A DNA stretch of 64,000 nucleotides from Pseudomonas jessenii (GTDB lineage: Bacteria > Pseudomonadota > Gammaproteobacteria > Pseudomonadales > Pseudomonadaceae), in NCBI RefSeq assembly GCF_002236115.1, contig NZ_NIWT01000006.1, forward strand, positions 248,001 to 312,000, written 5' to 3'. Each line of letters begins with the position of its first letter. Position 1 is the stretch's first letter. The notes under the pieces were generated by a model, which did no database searches, was not told the origin of the DNA, and saw nothing but the letters and a program-made list of their open reading frames with translations. Both the position numbers and the translations under genes were made by a program. Shown here in pieces: positions 31,826 through 41,384 of this stretch.

Positions 31826-34388
31826 CTCTCAAGTACGGCCAGAAACTCTCTCCGAGTATCTGGCGCATCTGCCGATGACCGACCAGCAGCGCGCGGAACT
31901 CGCGGGCTGCAGATCTTTCAGTGAACTGCATGAGCGTCTGTCGTCCTCGACTTTCGACGCGCCAGCCGAGGCCGCCCAGGCTTCGGTCGGCAAGCGCTTG
32001 ACCCTGAGCACTGCCGAAGAATTGCAGGACGCCGAAATGCTGGTGCTCGACGCCAGCGGTCGCGTCTGCCTTAAGGCGACCCCACCGATTCGTCGGACCA
32101 AGGTCGTGCCGGAGCCGTGGCGCACCAATATTCTGGTGCGCGGCTGGCGGCGTCTGACCGGTCGCACCAATCCGCCGAAGCCGCCGAAAGACGAGAACGT
32201 GTTGCCGGCCGCGCGCTGGCGCACCGTCGGTTCGATCCGCCGCTACATTCTGCTGGTACTGATGCTCGGTCAGACCATCGTCGCCGGCTGGTTCATGAAA
32301 GGCCTCATGCCTTACCAGGGCTGGTCATTCGTCGACCTCGACGAAGTCTTGCACCAACCGTTCCTGCAAACCGCCACCCAAGTGCTGCCATATGCATTGC
32401 AGACCAGCATCCTGATCCTGTTCGGGATTCTGTTCTGCTGGGTTTCGGCCGGTTTCTGGACCGCGCTGATGGGCTTTCTCGAGTTGCTAACCGGGCACGA
32501 TAAATACCGCATTTCCGGTAAAAGTGCTGGTAACGAGCCGATTCCAAAGGATGCGCGCACCGCGCTGGTGATGCCGATCTGCAACGAAGACGTGCCACGG
32601 GTATTCGCCGGCCTGCGGGCGACCTTCGAGTCGGTTGCAGCCACGGGTGACCTGGACCGCTTCGACTTCTTCGTCCTCAGCGACAGTAACGACGCCGATA
32701 TCTGCGTCGCCGAGCAACAGGCCTGGCTTGATGTCTGCCGCGAAGCCGGGGGCTTCGGCAAGATTTTCTATCGCCGCCGTCGTCGTCGCGTAAAACGTAA
32801 AAGCGGCAACCTCGACGACTTCTGCCGTCGTTGGGGCGGTGACTACAAGTACATGGTCGTACTCGACGCCGACTCCGTGATGAGCGGTGAGTGCCTGACC
32901 AGTCTGGTACGCCTGATGGAAGCCACACCGGACGCCGGGATCATCCAGACCGCGCCGCGTGCGTCGGGCATGGACACCCTTTATGCTCGCATGCAGCAGT
33001 TCGCCACCCGCGTGTACGGTCCGCTGTTCACTGCCGGCCTGCACTTCTGGCAGTTGGGCGAATCGCACTACTGGGGCCACAACGCGATCATCCGCATGAA
33101 GCCGTTCATCGAGCACTGCGCCCTGGCGCCATTGCCCGGTAAAGGCGCATTCGCCGGTGCGATTCTGTCCCACGACTTCGTCGAAGCCGCGCTCATGCGT
33201 CGTGCCGGTTGGGGCGTGTGGATTGCCTACGATCTGCCGGGCAGCTATGAAGAACTGCCGCCGAACCTGCTGGACGAACTCAAGCGCGACCGTCGCTGGT
33301 GCCACGGCAACCTGATGAACTTCCGCCTGTTCCTGGTCAAGGGCATGCACCCGGTGCACCGCGCGGTGTTCCTGACCGGCGTGATGTCCTACCTGTCGGC
33401 GCCGTTGTGGTTCTTCTTCCTGGTGCTGTCGACCGCGCTGCTGGCGGTCAACACGCTGATGGAGCCGCAATACTTCCTCGAACCGCGTCAGCTCTATCCG
33501 CTGTGGCCACAATGGCATCCGGACAAGGCGATCGCGCTGTTCTCGACCACCATCGTGCTGCTGTTCCTGCCGAAGCTGTTGAGCATCATCCTGATCTGGG
33601 CCAAGGGTGCAAAAGAGTTCGGCGGCAAGTTCAAGGTGACCCTGTCGATGCTCCTGGAGATGTTGTTCTCCATGCTGCTGGCGCCGGTGCGGATGATTTT
33701 CCACACCCGTTTCGTACTGGCCGCGTTCCTCGGCTGGGCCGCGACCTGGAACTCGCCGCAGCGTGACGACGACTCCACGCCATGGAGCGAGGCGGTCAAG
33801 CGCCACGGTCCGCAAACCTTGCTGGGCTTCTTCTGGGCCATGCTGGTGATCTGGCTGAACCCGAGCTTCCTGTGGTGGCTGGTGCCGATCGTCGGTTCGC
33901 TGATGCTGTCGATCCCGGTGTCGGTGATCTCCAGCCGTGTCGGCCTGGGCCTGAAGTCCCGTGACGAGAACCTGTTCCTGATCCCTGAGGAATACAATCC
34001 GCCGCAGGCACTGCTGGCGACCGACCAGTACACCCACGAAAACCGCTGGCACGCGCTGAACGACGGCTTCGTCCGCTCGGTGGTCGACCCGCAGCAGAAC
34101 GCCCTGGCGTGCTCGTTGGCGACTTCCCGGCACAATCAGTCCGAGCCGATCGAATGGCTGCGGATCGAACGAGTTCGTCACGCGATGAAGGTTGGACCTG
34201 AAGGCCTGACCAACAACGAGCGTGTGCAGTTGTTGAGCGATCCGGTAGCTCTGGCCCGCCTGCATGAGCAGGTTTGGAGCGAGGGCCATCCAGAGTGGCT
34301 GGGCGCGTGGCGCAAGTCGGTGAAGGCCGATCCTCATGCACCGTTGTTGCCGCTCAAGCCGTTGAGCGTGCAGCCTCAGTTGGCATAA
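31818..34388 (+). CDS. opgH: Glucans biosynthesis glucosyltransferase H
   Basis: 856 residues, inner-membrane GT2-family glucosyltransferase polymerising the glucan backbone from UDP-glucose. Membrane helices near residues 140-165 and 190-220 precede the cytoplasmic catalytic domain: MPICNEDVPRVFAG (about 250), LDADSVMSGECL (about 350), SHDFVEAALMRRAGW (about 450) and ELKRDRRWCHGN (about 490) correspond to the D, DxD, D and (Q/R)xxRW motifs. A cluster of hydrophobic helices follows. Starts inside opgG. Ends 2 bases before a perfect terminator. Confidence 0.96.
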   Translation: MSNSQVRPETLSEYLAHLPMTDQQRAELAGCRSFSELHERLSSSTFDAPAEAAQASVGKRLTLSTAEELQDAEMLVLDASGRVCLKATPPIRRTKVVPEPWRTNILVRGWRRLTGRTNPPKPPKDENVLPAARWRTVGSIRRYILLVLMLGQTIVAGWFMKGLMPYQGWSFVDLDEVLHQPFLQTATQVLPYALQTSILILFGILFCWVSAGFWTALMGFLELLTGHDKYRISGKSAGNEPIPKDARTALVMPICNEDVPRVFAGLRATFESVAATGDLDRFDFFVLSDSNDADICVAEQQAWLDVCREAGGFGKIFYRRRRRRVKRKSGNLDDFCRRWGGDYKYMVVLDADSVMSGECLTSLVRLMEATPDAGIIQTAPRASGMDTLYARMQQFATRVYGPLFTAGLHFWQLGESHYWGHNAIIRMKPFIEHCALAPLPGKGAFAGAILSHDFVEAALMRRAGWGVWIAYDLPGSYEELPPNLLDELKRDRRWCHGNLMNFRLFLVKGMHPVHRAVFLTGVMSYLSAPLWFFFLVLSTALLAVNTLMEPQYFLEPRQLYPLWPQWHPDKAIALFSTTIVLLFLPKLLSIILIWAKGAKEFGGKFKVTLSMLLEMLFSMLLAPVRMIFHTRFVLAAFLGWAATWNSPQRDDDSTPWSEAVKRHGPQTLLGFFWAMLVIWLNPSFLWWLVPIVGSLMLSIPVSVISSRVGLGLKSRDENLFLIPEEYNPPQALLATDQYTHENRWHALNDGFVRSVVDPQQNALACSLATSRHNQSEPIEWLRIERVRHAMKVGPEGLTNNERVQLLSDPVALARLHEQVWSEGHPEWLGAWRKSVKADPHAPLLPLKPLSVQPQLA

Positions 34389-34389
34389 T

Positions 34390-34417
34390 AAAAAACCCCG
34401 CGAAAGCGGGGTTTTTT
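34390..34417 (+). terminator. Terminator of opgGH
   Basis: Perfect 12-base stem AAAAAACCCCGC / GCGGGGTTTTTT with a GAAA loop. Confidence 0.96.
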
Positions 34418-34520
34418 ATGGCTTGAAGTTTGTTCTTGAGCTTGCACCAGATTCTGTAACGGCAGCGTCTGGCCGATCGATTTCACTTTGGCGTTCATGC
34501 GGTTGGCGCAACACTGTCGA

Positions 34521-34546
34521 GCCCTGCGAGCTTGCCCGCGAAGGCA
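34521..34546. repeat. Single degraded REP
   Basis: gccctgcgagcttgcccgcgaaggc-like solitary half element between opgH and the chemoreceptor gene; no partner seen. Confidence 0.4.
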
Positions 34547-34585
34547 TCACCTCGGTCTTTGGTAGGCCGAGGCATACGGATCACC

Positions 34586-36502
34586 TCAAACCCTGAACTT
34601 GCCCACCAACATCTGCAACTGCGTCCCCAACCGCGCCAGCTCAACGCTGGACGCTGCCGTCTCCTCACTCGCCGCCGACGTTTGATCCGACACATCCCGC
34701 ACATTCAGCACGCTACGGTTGATCTCCTCAGCCACTGCGCTCTGCTGTTCAGCCGCGGCAGCGATCTGCTGGTTCATCGCCTGGATCGCCGACACCGTGC
34801 GGGTGATGCTTTCCAGTGAGCCACCGGCGCGGCGGGTCAGTTCGACACTGCTGTCGGTCAGGGTGCGGCTGTTGTCCATGATGGTCGCCACTTGCTGGGT
34901 GCCGTTTTGCAGGCCGACGATCAGCTCTTCGATCTCTTCGGTGGACTTCTGAGTGCGCTGGGCCAGGCTGCGGACTTCGTCTGCCACCACGGCAAAACCA
35001 CGGCCGGCTTCACCGGCGCGGGCGGCTTCAATCGCGGCGTTGAGGGCCAGCAGGTTGGTTTGCTGGGCCACGGACTTGATCACGTCGAGCACGCTGCCGA
35101 TCTTGTCGCTTTCGCGCTGCAGATGGCCCATGGCTTCGGTGGAGTGGCCGACTTCGGTGGCCAGGCGCTCGATCTGCGCGATGGCTTCGTTGACTACCTT
35201 GTCACCTTCGCGGGCCTGCTGATCGGCGGCGACGGCGGCTTCGGAGGCTTCTTCGGCGTTGCGCGCAACTTCCTGCACGGTGGCGGCCATTTCGTTCATG
35301 GCGGTTGCGACCTGATCGGTTTCGACCTTCTGACTGTTGACCCCGGCGCTGGTCTGCTCGGTGACGGCAGACAGCTCTTCAGCGGCGCTGGCGATCTGCG
35401 TGACGCCATCGCTGATGCCGCCGATCAGTTCGCGCAGCCCTTGGGTCATGCTTTGCATGGCTCGCTGCAACTGGCCGAGTTCGTCACGGCGCTGCGATGT
35501 CAGGTTGTGCGTCAGGTCGCCACTGGCGACGCGCTGGGCCACGATCAGGGTCTGGTTCAATGGAATGATGATCTGTCGGGTGATCGCCCAGGCGGCCAGC
35601 AGGCCGAAGGCGATGGCCAGCACGGTGGCGAGGGTCAGCATGTTCTTGGCATGGGCGGCGTCGGTGTCACGCACGACGGTTTGCGAGACGGTGAGTTTCT
35701 GGCTCATGTCCAACAGGATGTCGCCTTGGGTGGACATGCGTGCCAGGGCCTTGGCGCTGGTCACCTGGGAGTCGCGGAACTGGCTGACGGCGGCGCGATA
35801 GGCCCTCAGCGAGTCAGTTGCCTGTTGCAGGTTGGCGATGTGTTCTTCAGGCAGTTTGGTCGGCAGGCTCTCGAGGTTCTTCAGGGCGTTGTCGATCGCG
35901 TCGAGGGCTGGCTGTTCGGCTTCGCTCTTACCGCTGTAGGTGTAGCCGCGAACCTGGAAGCGCGCCTGCTGGATCAGTTTGCTCAGGTCGATCACGCTGT
36001 TGAACGCCGCTACGCTGTCGCCTTGCAGCATGGATTTTTCCACTTCGGCGACGCGGGCCACGGCATTGTCGGCAGTGGCGCCGAGCTTGCTGCGGGCGTC
36101 TTCACGCTGGGCGCCGGCCTGGGTCATGTCGTTGAAGGCGCGGCGGTATTCGGCGACAGCGGCCAGTTGTTGATCGACCATGGCCGTATCGGCCGGTTGC
36201 TCGATCAGGCCGCGGGCGGTCTGCAGGCCGCTTTCGAGTTTGCCTAACAGATCGTTGACGGCGCCGGGACCTTGTTCGCCGCGACGCATCTCGTAATCCA
36301 GGCGTGCAATGCGCAGGTCCTTGGTCAGGTCGTTGAGGCTGGCGATGAACCCCAGTTTATCGCCACGGCTGGTCACGCCGCTCAGGCCGCTCCAGCCGGT
36401 GAAGGTGATCAGCAGGGTCAGCAGCAGCACCAGACCGAAGCCGATCCCCAGCTTGCGTTTGACGCTGACGTTACCCAGATTCTCGGCTAGCCATTGATAC
36501 AT
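34586..36502 (-). CDS. Methyl-accepting chemotaxis protein with HBM sensor domain (McpS-like)
   Basis: 638 residues from the ATG at 36502, chosen for its GGGGAG ribosome site and because it gives the typical start MYQWLAENLGNVSVKRKL. Helix about 17-37; an all-helical periplasmic domain of about 250 residues (38-290), the size of a helical bimodular (HBM) domain rather than a four-helix bundle; helix about 290-312; HAMP; signalling hairpin with NLLALNAAIEAARAGE and GFAVVADEVRSLAQRTQ. HBM receptors such as P. putida McpS (about the same length) sense TCA-cycle acids; this ligand is inferred only. A flagellar-sigma-type promoter lies just upstream. Confidence 0.93.
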   Translation of the reverse strand: MYQWLAENLGNVSVKRKLGIGFGLVLLLTLLITFTGWSGLSGVTSRGDKLGFIASLNDLTKDLRIARLDYEMRRGEQGPGAVNDLLGKLESGLQTARGLIEQPADTAMVDQQLAAVAEYRRAFNDMTQAGAQREDARSKLGATADNAVARVAEVEKSMLQGDSVAAFNSVIDLSKLIQQARFQVRGYTYSGKSEAEQPALDAIDNALKNLESLPTKLPEEHIANLQQATDSLRAYRAAVSQFRDSQVTSAKALARMSTQGDILLDMSQKLTVSQTVVRDTDAAHAKNMLTLATVLAIAFGLLAAWAITRQIIIPLNQTLIVAQRVASGDLTHNLTSQRRDELGQLQRAMQSMTQGLRELIGGISDGVTQIASAAEELSAVTEQTSAGVNSQKVETDQVATAMNEMAATVQEVARNAEEASEAAVAADQQAREGDKVVNEAIAQIERLATEVGHSTEAMGHLQRESDKIGSVLDVIKSVAQQTNLLALNAAIEAARAGEAGRGFAVVADEVRSLAQRTQKSTEEIEELIVGLQNGTQQVATIMDNSRTLTDSSVELTRRAGGSLESITRTVSAIQAMNQQIAAAAEQQSAVAEEINRSVLNVRDVSDQTSAASEETAASSVELARLGTQLQMLVGKFRV

Positions 36503-36542
36503 GCTGAAACTCCCCGGACCAAACAATGGTTTTATGGGGGCT

Positions 36543-36569
36543 TTATCGGCAGGAGGGCTGGATTCTGTA
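36543..36569 (-). promoter_or_regulatory. FliA (sigma28)-type promoter of the HBM chemoreceptor
   Basis: On the minus strand TACAGAAT, 11 bases, then a perfect GCCGATAA -10 box (consensus TAAAGTTT-N11-GCCGATAA), about 40 bases upstream of the start codon. Confidence 0.68.
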
Positions 36570-36617
36570 GGTGACTCCCGATGTACGGGCAAGTGATCAT
36601 CTGTGGCAAATGTTGAC

Positions 36618-36710
36618 CTGTGGGAGCGAGCTTGCTCGCGATGGCGTTGTTTCAGGCAACACGGATGTCGACTGTTACTCCGCTATCGCGAGCAAGCTCG
36701 CTCCCACAGG
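36618..36710. repeat. REPIN 10
   Basis: ctgtgggagcgagcttgctc and inverted partner between rsmE and the chemoreceptor gene. Confidence 0.93.
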
Positions 36711-36724
36711 GACAGTGTCTGGAT

Positions 36725-37432
36725 TTAAAAGAGGCGTGCCAGCAACGCGGTCACGGCGGTTTCGACCCGCAGGATGCGCTCGCCCAGTTGCACCGGTTGC
36801 AGACCGGATTTGCCCAGCAGGTCGATCTCGTAGGGAATCCAGCCACCCTCGGGGCCGATGGCCAGGGTCACCGGTTCGCTGAGTGCGCGAGGGCAGGGCG
36901 GGTAATTGCCCGGATGCCCCACCAGGCCGAGGGTGCCTTCGGTCATCGCGGGCAGACGGTCTTCGACGAAGGGCTTGAAGCGCTTCTCGATCACGACTTC
37001 CGGCAACACACTGTCCCGCGCCTGTTCCAGGCCGAGGATTAACTGCTCGCGAATCGCCTCTGGCTCCAGGAACGGGGTCTGCCAGAAGCTCTTCTCGACG
37101 CGATAGCTGTTGACCAGCACGACCCGTGGCACACCCATGGCCGCCACGGTCTGGAACACCCTGCGCAGCATCTTGGGCCGTGGCAGGGCCAATACCAGGG
37201 TCAATGGCAGCTTGGCCGGTGGTGGCTGGTCGAGGGTGACGCGCAATTCCGCTTCGTCGGCGTCCAGGCGCAGCACTTCGGCCGAACCCATCAAACCGCC
37301 GATTCGCCCGACGCGCATGCTGTCACCGACTTCGCAGCGGTGGACTTCCTGCATGTGGGTCAACCGGCGATCACGCAGGATCACGCGGTCGGCCGCAATG
37401 AAATCGGCCTCTTCGAGGAGCAGCAGGTTCAC
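36725..37432 (-). CDS. rsmE: 16S rRNA (uracil1498-N3)-methyltransferase
   Basis: 235 residues, SPOUT-family RNA methyltransferase. The knot motifs are clear: LALPRPKMLRRVFQ near residue 100, LILGLEQARDSV near residue 145 and IGPEGGWIPYEID (about 192) plus LGERILRVETAV near the end. An N-terminal PUA-like domain covers about 1-75. Its ATG overlaps the tatC stop by four bases, so it is the last gene of a hisI-hisE-tatA-tatB-tatC-rsmE unit. Confidence 0.95.
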   Translation of the reverse strand: MNLLLLEEADFIAADRVILRDRRLTHMQEVHRCEVGDSMRVGRIGGLMGSAEVLRLDADEAELRVTLDQPPPAKLPLTLVLALPRPKMLRRVFQTVAAMGVPRVVLVNSYRVEKSFWQTPFLEPEAIREQLILGLEQARDSVLPEVVIEKRFKPFVEDRLPAMTEGTLGLVGHPGNYPPCPRALSEPVTLAIGPEGGWIPYEIDLLGKSGLQPVQLGERILRVETAVTALLARLF

Positions 37433-38223
37433 GCTTGGGTCGCTGGCGGCTGGTCGTTGTGATCATCAGCCGGTTGGTCTTCCGGATGGTCGCCGCGCTT
37501 GCTGATCAGGCTGCCGAACAGGATGCCGATCTCGAACAACAGCCACATCGGAACGGCCAGCAGGGTCTGCGAGAAGATGTCCGGTGGTGTCAGGATCATG
37601 CCGACCACGAAGCAGCCGATGATCACGTACGGACGGATTTTCTTCAGGTATTTGACATCGACCACGCCGATCCACACCAGCAGCACCACGGCCACCGGAA
37701 TCTCGAACGCTACGCCAAAGGCGAAGAACAGCGTCATGACGAAATCGAGGTAGCTGGTGATGTCGGTCATCATTTCCACGCCGGCTGGGGTGGCGGCAGC
37801 GAAGAACTTGAAGATCAGCGGGAACACCAGGAAATAGGCGAAGGCCATGCCGGCGTAGAACAGAAAGATGCTGGAGACCAGCAAGGGCACGGCGATGCGC
37901 TTTTCATGCTTGTACAGGCCGGGGGCGATGAAACCCCAGATCTGGTGCAGGATCACCGGAATGGCCAGGAACAGCGAGACCATCATCGTCAGCTTCAGTG
38001 GCGTCAGGAACGGCGACGACACGTCAGTGGCAATCATCGTCGCGCCAGCGGGCAGGTACGCGCGCAGCGGCGTGGAGACGAAGGTGTAGATCTGCTGGGT
38101 AAAGGCAAACAGCCCGGCAAAGATGATGAAGATCGCCGCTACGCAGCGCAGCAGACGGGTACGCAACTCGGTGAGGTGCGAAACCAGCGGCATGTGCTGG
38201 TCGTTTTCAGGGAGATCGCTCAT
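37429..38223 (-). CDS. tatC: Sec-independent protein translocase TatC
   Basis: 264 residues, six membrane helices. Binds the twin-arginine signal peptide in the inner membrane. Family N terminus PLVSHLTELRTRLLR (residues about 12-26), the periplasmic AYLPAG region and FAFGVAFEIPVAVVLL near residue 165 are typical. The C-terminal tail (HPEDQPADDHNDQPP) is short and acidic. Overlaps tatB and rsmE by four bases each. Confidence 0.97.
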   Translation of the reverse strand: MSDLPENDQHMPLVSHLTELRTRLLRCVAAIFIIFAGLFAFTQQIYTFVSTPLRAYLPAGATMIATDVSSPFLTPLKLTMMVSLFLAIPVILHQIWGFIAPGLYKHEKRIAVPLLVSSIFLFYAGMAFAYFLVFPLIFKFFAAATPAGVEMMTDITSYLDFVMTLFFAFGVAFEIPVAVVLLVWIGVVDVKYLKKIRPYVIIGCFVVGMILTPPDIFSQTLLAVPMWLLFEIGILFGSLISKRGDHPEDQPADDHNDQPPATQA

Positions 38224-38663
38224 GGGGCTCGCGGCGGCAAAGTGGTGTCATTGGGCGCTGGCGTCGTCGGCGCGGCGGCTGGAGCAACGGGTTCAACCGG
38301 CATCTCTGCCACAACAGGCGCAGGTTCCGCCGTCGGAGCAGGTGTCGGGTCGACAGCCGCGGCAGGCGCAAGAATCGTCTGCGTACCCACATGTTCCACC
38401 GGCGTCGGCTCCTGCTGGGTCGGCGTGAAGATTTTCCGCGCCTCCTGCTCAAGCGACAGGATGTGCTCGTTGTGCAGTTGCCGACGAATCTCGTCGGCAC
38501 CGATTTCACGTTCAACTTCCTGTTTGATTGCGTTGAAGCTGCGCTTCAGGCGCCCGACCCACAGGCCGGCGGTGCGCGCAGCGCCCGGCAAGCGCTCGGG
38601 ACCCAGCACCAGCAGGGCGACGAGGCCGACGAGCAGCAGTTCAGAGAAGCTGATACCAAACAT
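38220..38663 (-). CDS. tatB: Sec-independent protein translocase TatB
   Basis: 147 residues. One N-terminal membrane helix with the conserved Glu/Pro of FGISFSELLLVGLVALLVLGPERLP, then an amphipathic helix and a Pro/Ala-rich C-terminal tail (PAAAVDPTPAPTAEPAPV) of no fixed structure. It forms the receptor complex with TatC. Ten bases after tatA. Confidence 0.95.
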   Translation of the reverse strand: MFGISFSELLLVGLVALLVLGPERLPGAARTAGLWVGRLKRSFNAIKQEVEREIGADEIRRQLHNEHILSLEQEARKIFTPTQQEPTPVEHVGTQTILAPAAAVDPTPAPTAEPAPVVAEMPVEPVAPAAAPTTPAPNDTTLPPRAP

Positions 38664-38673
38664 TAGTCAGTGC

Positions 38674-38946
38674 TCACACGTCTTTGCGGATCGGCTCTTC
38701 GACTTTCTGTGCCTGCACGTCGATGGTGTGCGGCTGGTTCACGGATGCCTGTGGCTGAACCGGAGGAACCGGTTGGGCCGGGGTCGCGTTCGGGTCGGCC
38801 GGTTTTTCATCGTCGTTCATGGCTTTGCGGAAGCCCTTGATCGACTCGCCGACGTCAGTGCCGAGGTTTTTCAGTTTCTTGGTGCCGAACACCAGTACCA
38901 CGACAACCAGGATGACGACCCAGTGTTTCCAGTCAAAAATGCCCAT
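38674..38946 (-). CDS. tatA: Sec-independent protein translocase TatA
   Basis: 90 residues. A single membrane helix (IFDWKHWVVILVVVVLVFGTKKLK) with the hinge FGTKKL and an amphipathic helix LGTDVGESIKGFRKAM, then a Pro/Gln-rich tail. Oligomers make the Tat pore. AGGAG ribosome site precedes the ATG. Lies 25 bases after hisE. Confidence 0.96.
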   Translation of the reverse strand: MGIFDWKHWVVILVVVVLVFGTKKLKNLGTDVGESIKGFRKAMNDDEKPADPNATPAQPVPPVQPQASVNQPHTIDVQAQKVEEPIRKDV

Positions 38947-38971
38947 GCTGCTGCTCCTCTCTAATAGTTAT

Positions 38972-39304
38972 TCAGGCGGACGGGCGCGAGGCTTTCTCGG
39001 CGTGTCCGGAGAGACCGAAACGACGGTCCAGTTCATCGAGTACAGCCTGTGGATGCTGCCCCAATTGGGCGAGCATGACCATGCTGTGGAACCACAGGTC
39101 GGCGGTTTCGTAGATCACATCGCTGCAGTCGCCGCTGACGGCGGCGTCCTTGGCGGCGATGATGGTTTCGACCGACTCTTCGCCGACTTTTTCCAGAATC
39201 TTGTTCAAGCCCTTGTGGTACAGGCTGGCGACATACGAGCTGTCGGCGGCGGCGCCTTTGCGCTCCTCCAGTACCTCGGCGAGGCGGGTGAGAGTGTCAC
39301 TCAT
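38972..39304 (-). CDS. hisE: Phosphoribosyl-ATP pyrophosphatase
   Basis: 110 residues, all-helical MazG-like fold. Second step of histidine synthesis, hydrolysing phosphoribosyl-ATP to phosphoribosyl-AMP. KVGEESVETIIAAKD (near residue 37) and ETADLWFHSMVML near residue 65 carry the acidic metal ligands. Overlaps the end of hisI by eight bases. Separate hisE and hisI genes (not fused as in enterics) are normal in Pseudomonas. Confidence 0.96.
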   Translation of the reverse strand: MSDTLTRLAEVLEERKGAAADSSYVASLYHKGLNKILEKVGEESVETIIAAKDAAVSGDCSDVIYETADLWFHSMVMLAQLGQHPQAVLDELDRRFGLSGHAEKASRPSA

Positions 39305-39698
39305 GTTTGTGCCCTGCGGAATAGATGGCGTGCGGATCTTTCAGGACCGGGTCGACGGTTGTCCAGTCGCCGTTCTCATAGACGCGGTAGAAGCAGCTCT
39401 GGCGGCCGGTATGACAGGCGATGTCGCCGATCTGCTCGACCATCAGGATGATGACGTCGGCGTCGCAGTCCAGGCGCATCTCGTGCAGGGTTTGCACATG
39501 GCCGGACTCTTCGCCCTTGCGCCACAGCTTGCCACGGGAACGTGACCAGTAAATGGCACGGTTCTCGGCAGCGGTCAGTTCCAGTGCTTCGCGGTTCATC
39601 CAGGCCATCATCAGGACGCGCCCGGTCTTGTGATCCTGGGCAATGGCCGGCACCAGGCCGTCAGCGTCCCACTTGATCTCGTCCAGCCAGTTTTTCAT
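39297..39698 (-). CDS. hisI: Phosphoribosyl-AMP cyclohydrolase
   Basis: 133 residues from the ATG at 39698, picked over a start nine codons upstream because it has GGAG in place and matches the family start (MKNWLDEIKWDADGLVPAI). Third step of histidine synthesis. Metal ligands lie in LDCDADVIILMVEQIG and IACHTGRQSCFY; YWSRSRGKLWRKGEESGH is the substrate region. First gene of the hisI-hisE-tatABC-rsmE run. Confidence 0.95.
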   Translation of the reverse strand: MKNWLDEIKWDADGLVPAIAQDHKTGRVLMMAWMNREALELTAAENRAIYWSRSRGKLWRKGEESGHVQTLHEMRLDCDADVIILMVEQIGDIACHTGRQSCFYRVYENGDWTTVDPVLKDPHAIYSAGHKHE

Positions 39699-39779
39699 CT
39701 TCGACTCCGACAGCGGGCTCGACACTTCAATAGCCGAGCTCAGGCGTTCAAACAGTGTGCCAGTCGTTCACACAACTGG

Positions 39780-41384
39780 CTATCGGCGCACGACCAGATA
39801 CAAACCGACCGCCATCATGATTCCCGCCGGCCAATAGGCCAACTGGTTCAGCGGTCCGCCAGCGGCAAGGACGGCGCCACCGGCCAGATGGGCCGTACCG
39901 AGCAGGCGCAGGAACCAGTCGTCACGGCGTCGACGCCACGGTGGCGGCGGGTCGTAGGCGTGGGGTTGGGACATGCGTTCGAGCAGGTCGCGGGCCATGT
40001 TGGCCAGGTGCGGGATCTGTTCGAATTGGCTGTGCACGTTGCCGAGCAGGGCTTTGGGGCTGACCCGCTCGCGCATCCAGCGTTCGAGGAATGGCTGAGC
40101 GGTGTTCCACAGATCGAGGTCCGGGTACAGCTGGCGGCCCAGGCCTTCGATGTTCAACAGGGTTTTTTGCAGCAGGACCAACTGCGGCTGCACTTCCATG
40201 TTGAAGCGGCGCGCAGTCTGGAACAGGCGCATCAGCACCTGACCGAAGGAAATATCTTTTAACGGTTTTTCGAAGATCGGCTCGCACACGGTACGGATCG
40301 CCGCTTCGAATTCGTTGAGCTTGGTTTCCGCCGGCACCCAGCCCGAATCGATGTGCAACTGCGCCACGCGACGGTAATCGCGCTTGAAGAAGGCGAACAG
40401 GTTGCGCGCCAGGTAATCCTGGTCTTCCGGGGTCAGGCTGCCGACGATGCCGCAGTCGATCGCAATGTACTGCGGGCTCCACGGACTCACGGTGCTGACG
40501 AAAATGTTGCCGGGGTGCATGTCGGCGTGGAAGAAACTGTCGCGGAACACCTGGGTGAAGAAAATCTCCACGCCACGCTCGGCGAGCATTTTCATGTCCG
40601 TGCGCTGGTCGGCCAGAGTCGCCAGATCGGTAACCTGAATACCGTAGATGCGTTCCATCACCAGCACTTTCGGCCGGCACCAGTCCCAATAGACTTGCGG
40701 GACGTACAGCAGCGGCGAGCCGTCGAAGTTGCGCTTCAACTGGCTGGCGTTGGCCGCCTCGCGCAGCAGGTCGAGTTCGTCGTAGATGGTTTTTTCATAA
40801 TCGCTGACCACGTCCACCGGGTGCAGCAGGCGCGCATCGGCCGAGAGTTTTTCGGCGGCGCGGGCGAGGATGAACAGCCACGCCAGGTCCTGGGCAATCA
40901 CCGGTTTGAGGCCCGGGCGGATCACCTTGACCACCACTTCTTCACCGGTTTTCAGTTGCGCGGCGTGTACCTGCGCCACCGAGGCCGAGGCCAGCGGTTC
41001 GACGTCGAAACGGCTGAAGACTTCGCTGATTTTCTTACCCAGCTGTTCTTCGATCAGCTTGACCGACACTTGCGAGTCGAATGGCGGTACGCGGTCCTGC
41101 AGCTTCATCAGTTCGTCGGCGATGTCCTCGGGCAACAGGTCGCGGCGAGTGGACAGGATCTGCCCGAACTTTATGAAGATCGGCCCCAGGTCCTGCAACG
41201 CCAGGCGCAAACGCGCGCCACGGCTCAGGTCCAGGGTTTTGCGCGGGAACCAGCGCCACGGCAAGGCGTAACGCAGCGCCCGCAAGAACCAGGGCAGCGG
41301 CAGGGCGAACAGCAGGTCATCGAGGCGGTAGCGGATCACGACGCGCTGGATGCGCAACAGACGGCGGACGGCAAGCAGCTTCAT
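39780..41384 (-). CDS. ubiB: Ubiquinone biosynthesis kinase-like protein UbiB
   Basis: 534 residues, atypical protein-kinase-like ADCK/UbiB family needed for ubiquinone (coenzyme Q) synthesis. The KxGQ motif is IKFGQILSTRRDLLP near residue 70, followed by ASVAQVHAA, an ATP site around VKVIRPG, and HADMHPGNIF for the catalytic loop. Two hydrophobic segments at the C terminus (about 495-530) anchor it to the membrane. Starts four bases inside the end of ubiJ. Confidence 0.96.
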   Translation of the reverse strand: MKLLAVRRLLRIQRVVIRYRLDDLLFALPLPWFLRALRYALPWRWFPRKTLDLSRGARLRLALQDLGPIFIKFGQILSTRRDLLPEDIADELMKLQDRVPPFDSQVSVKLIEEQLGKKISEVFSRFDVEPLASASVAQVHAAQLKTGEEVVVKVIRPGLKPVIAQDLAWLFILARAAEKLSADARLLHPVDVVSDYEKTIYDELDLLREAANASQLKRNFDGSPLLYVPQVYWDWCRPKVLVMERIYGIQVTDLATLADQRTDMKMLAERGVEIFFTQVFRDSFFHADMHPGNIFVSTVSPWSPQYIAIDCGIVGSLTPEDQDYLARNLFAFFKRDYRRVAQLHIDSGWVPAETKLNEFEAAIRTVCEPIFEKPLKDISFGQVLMRLFQTARRFNMEVQPQLVLLQKTLLNIEGLGRQLYPDLDLWNTAQPFLERWMRERVSPKALLGNVHSQFEQIPHLANMARDLLERMSQPHAYDPPPPWRRRRDDWFLRLLGTAHLAGGAVLAAGGPLNQLAYWPAGIMMAVGLYLVVRR

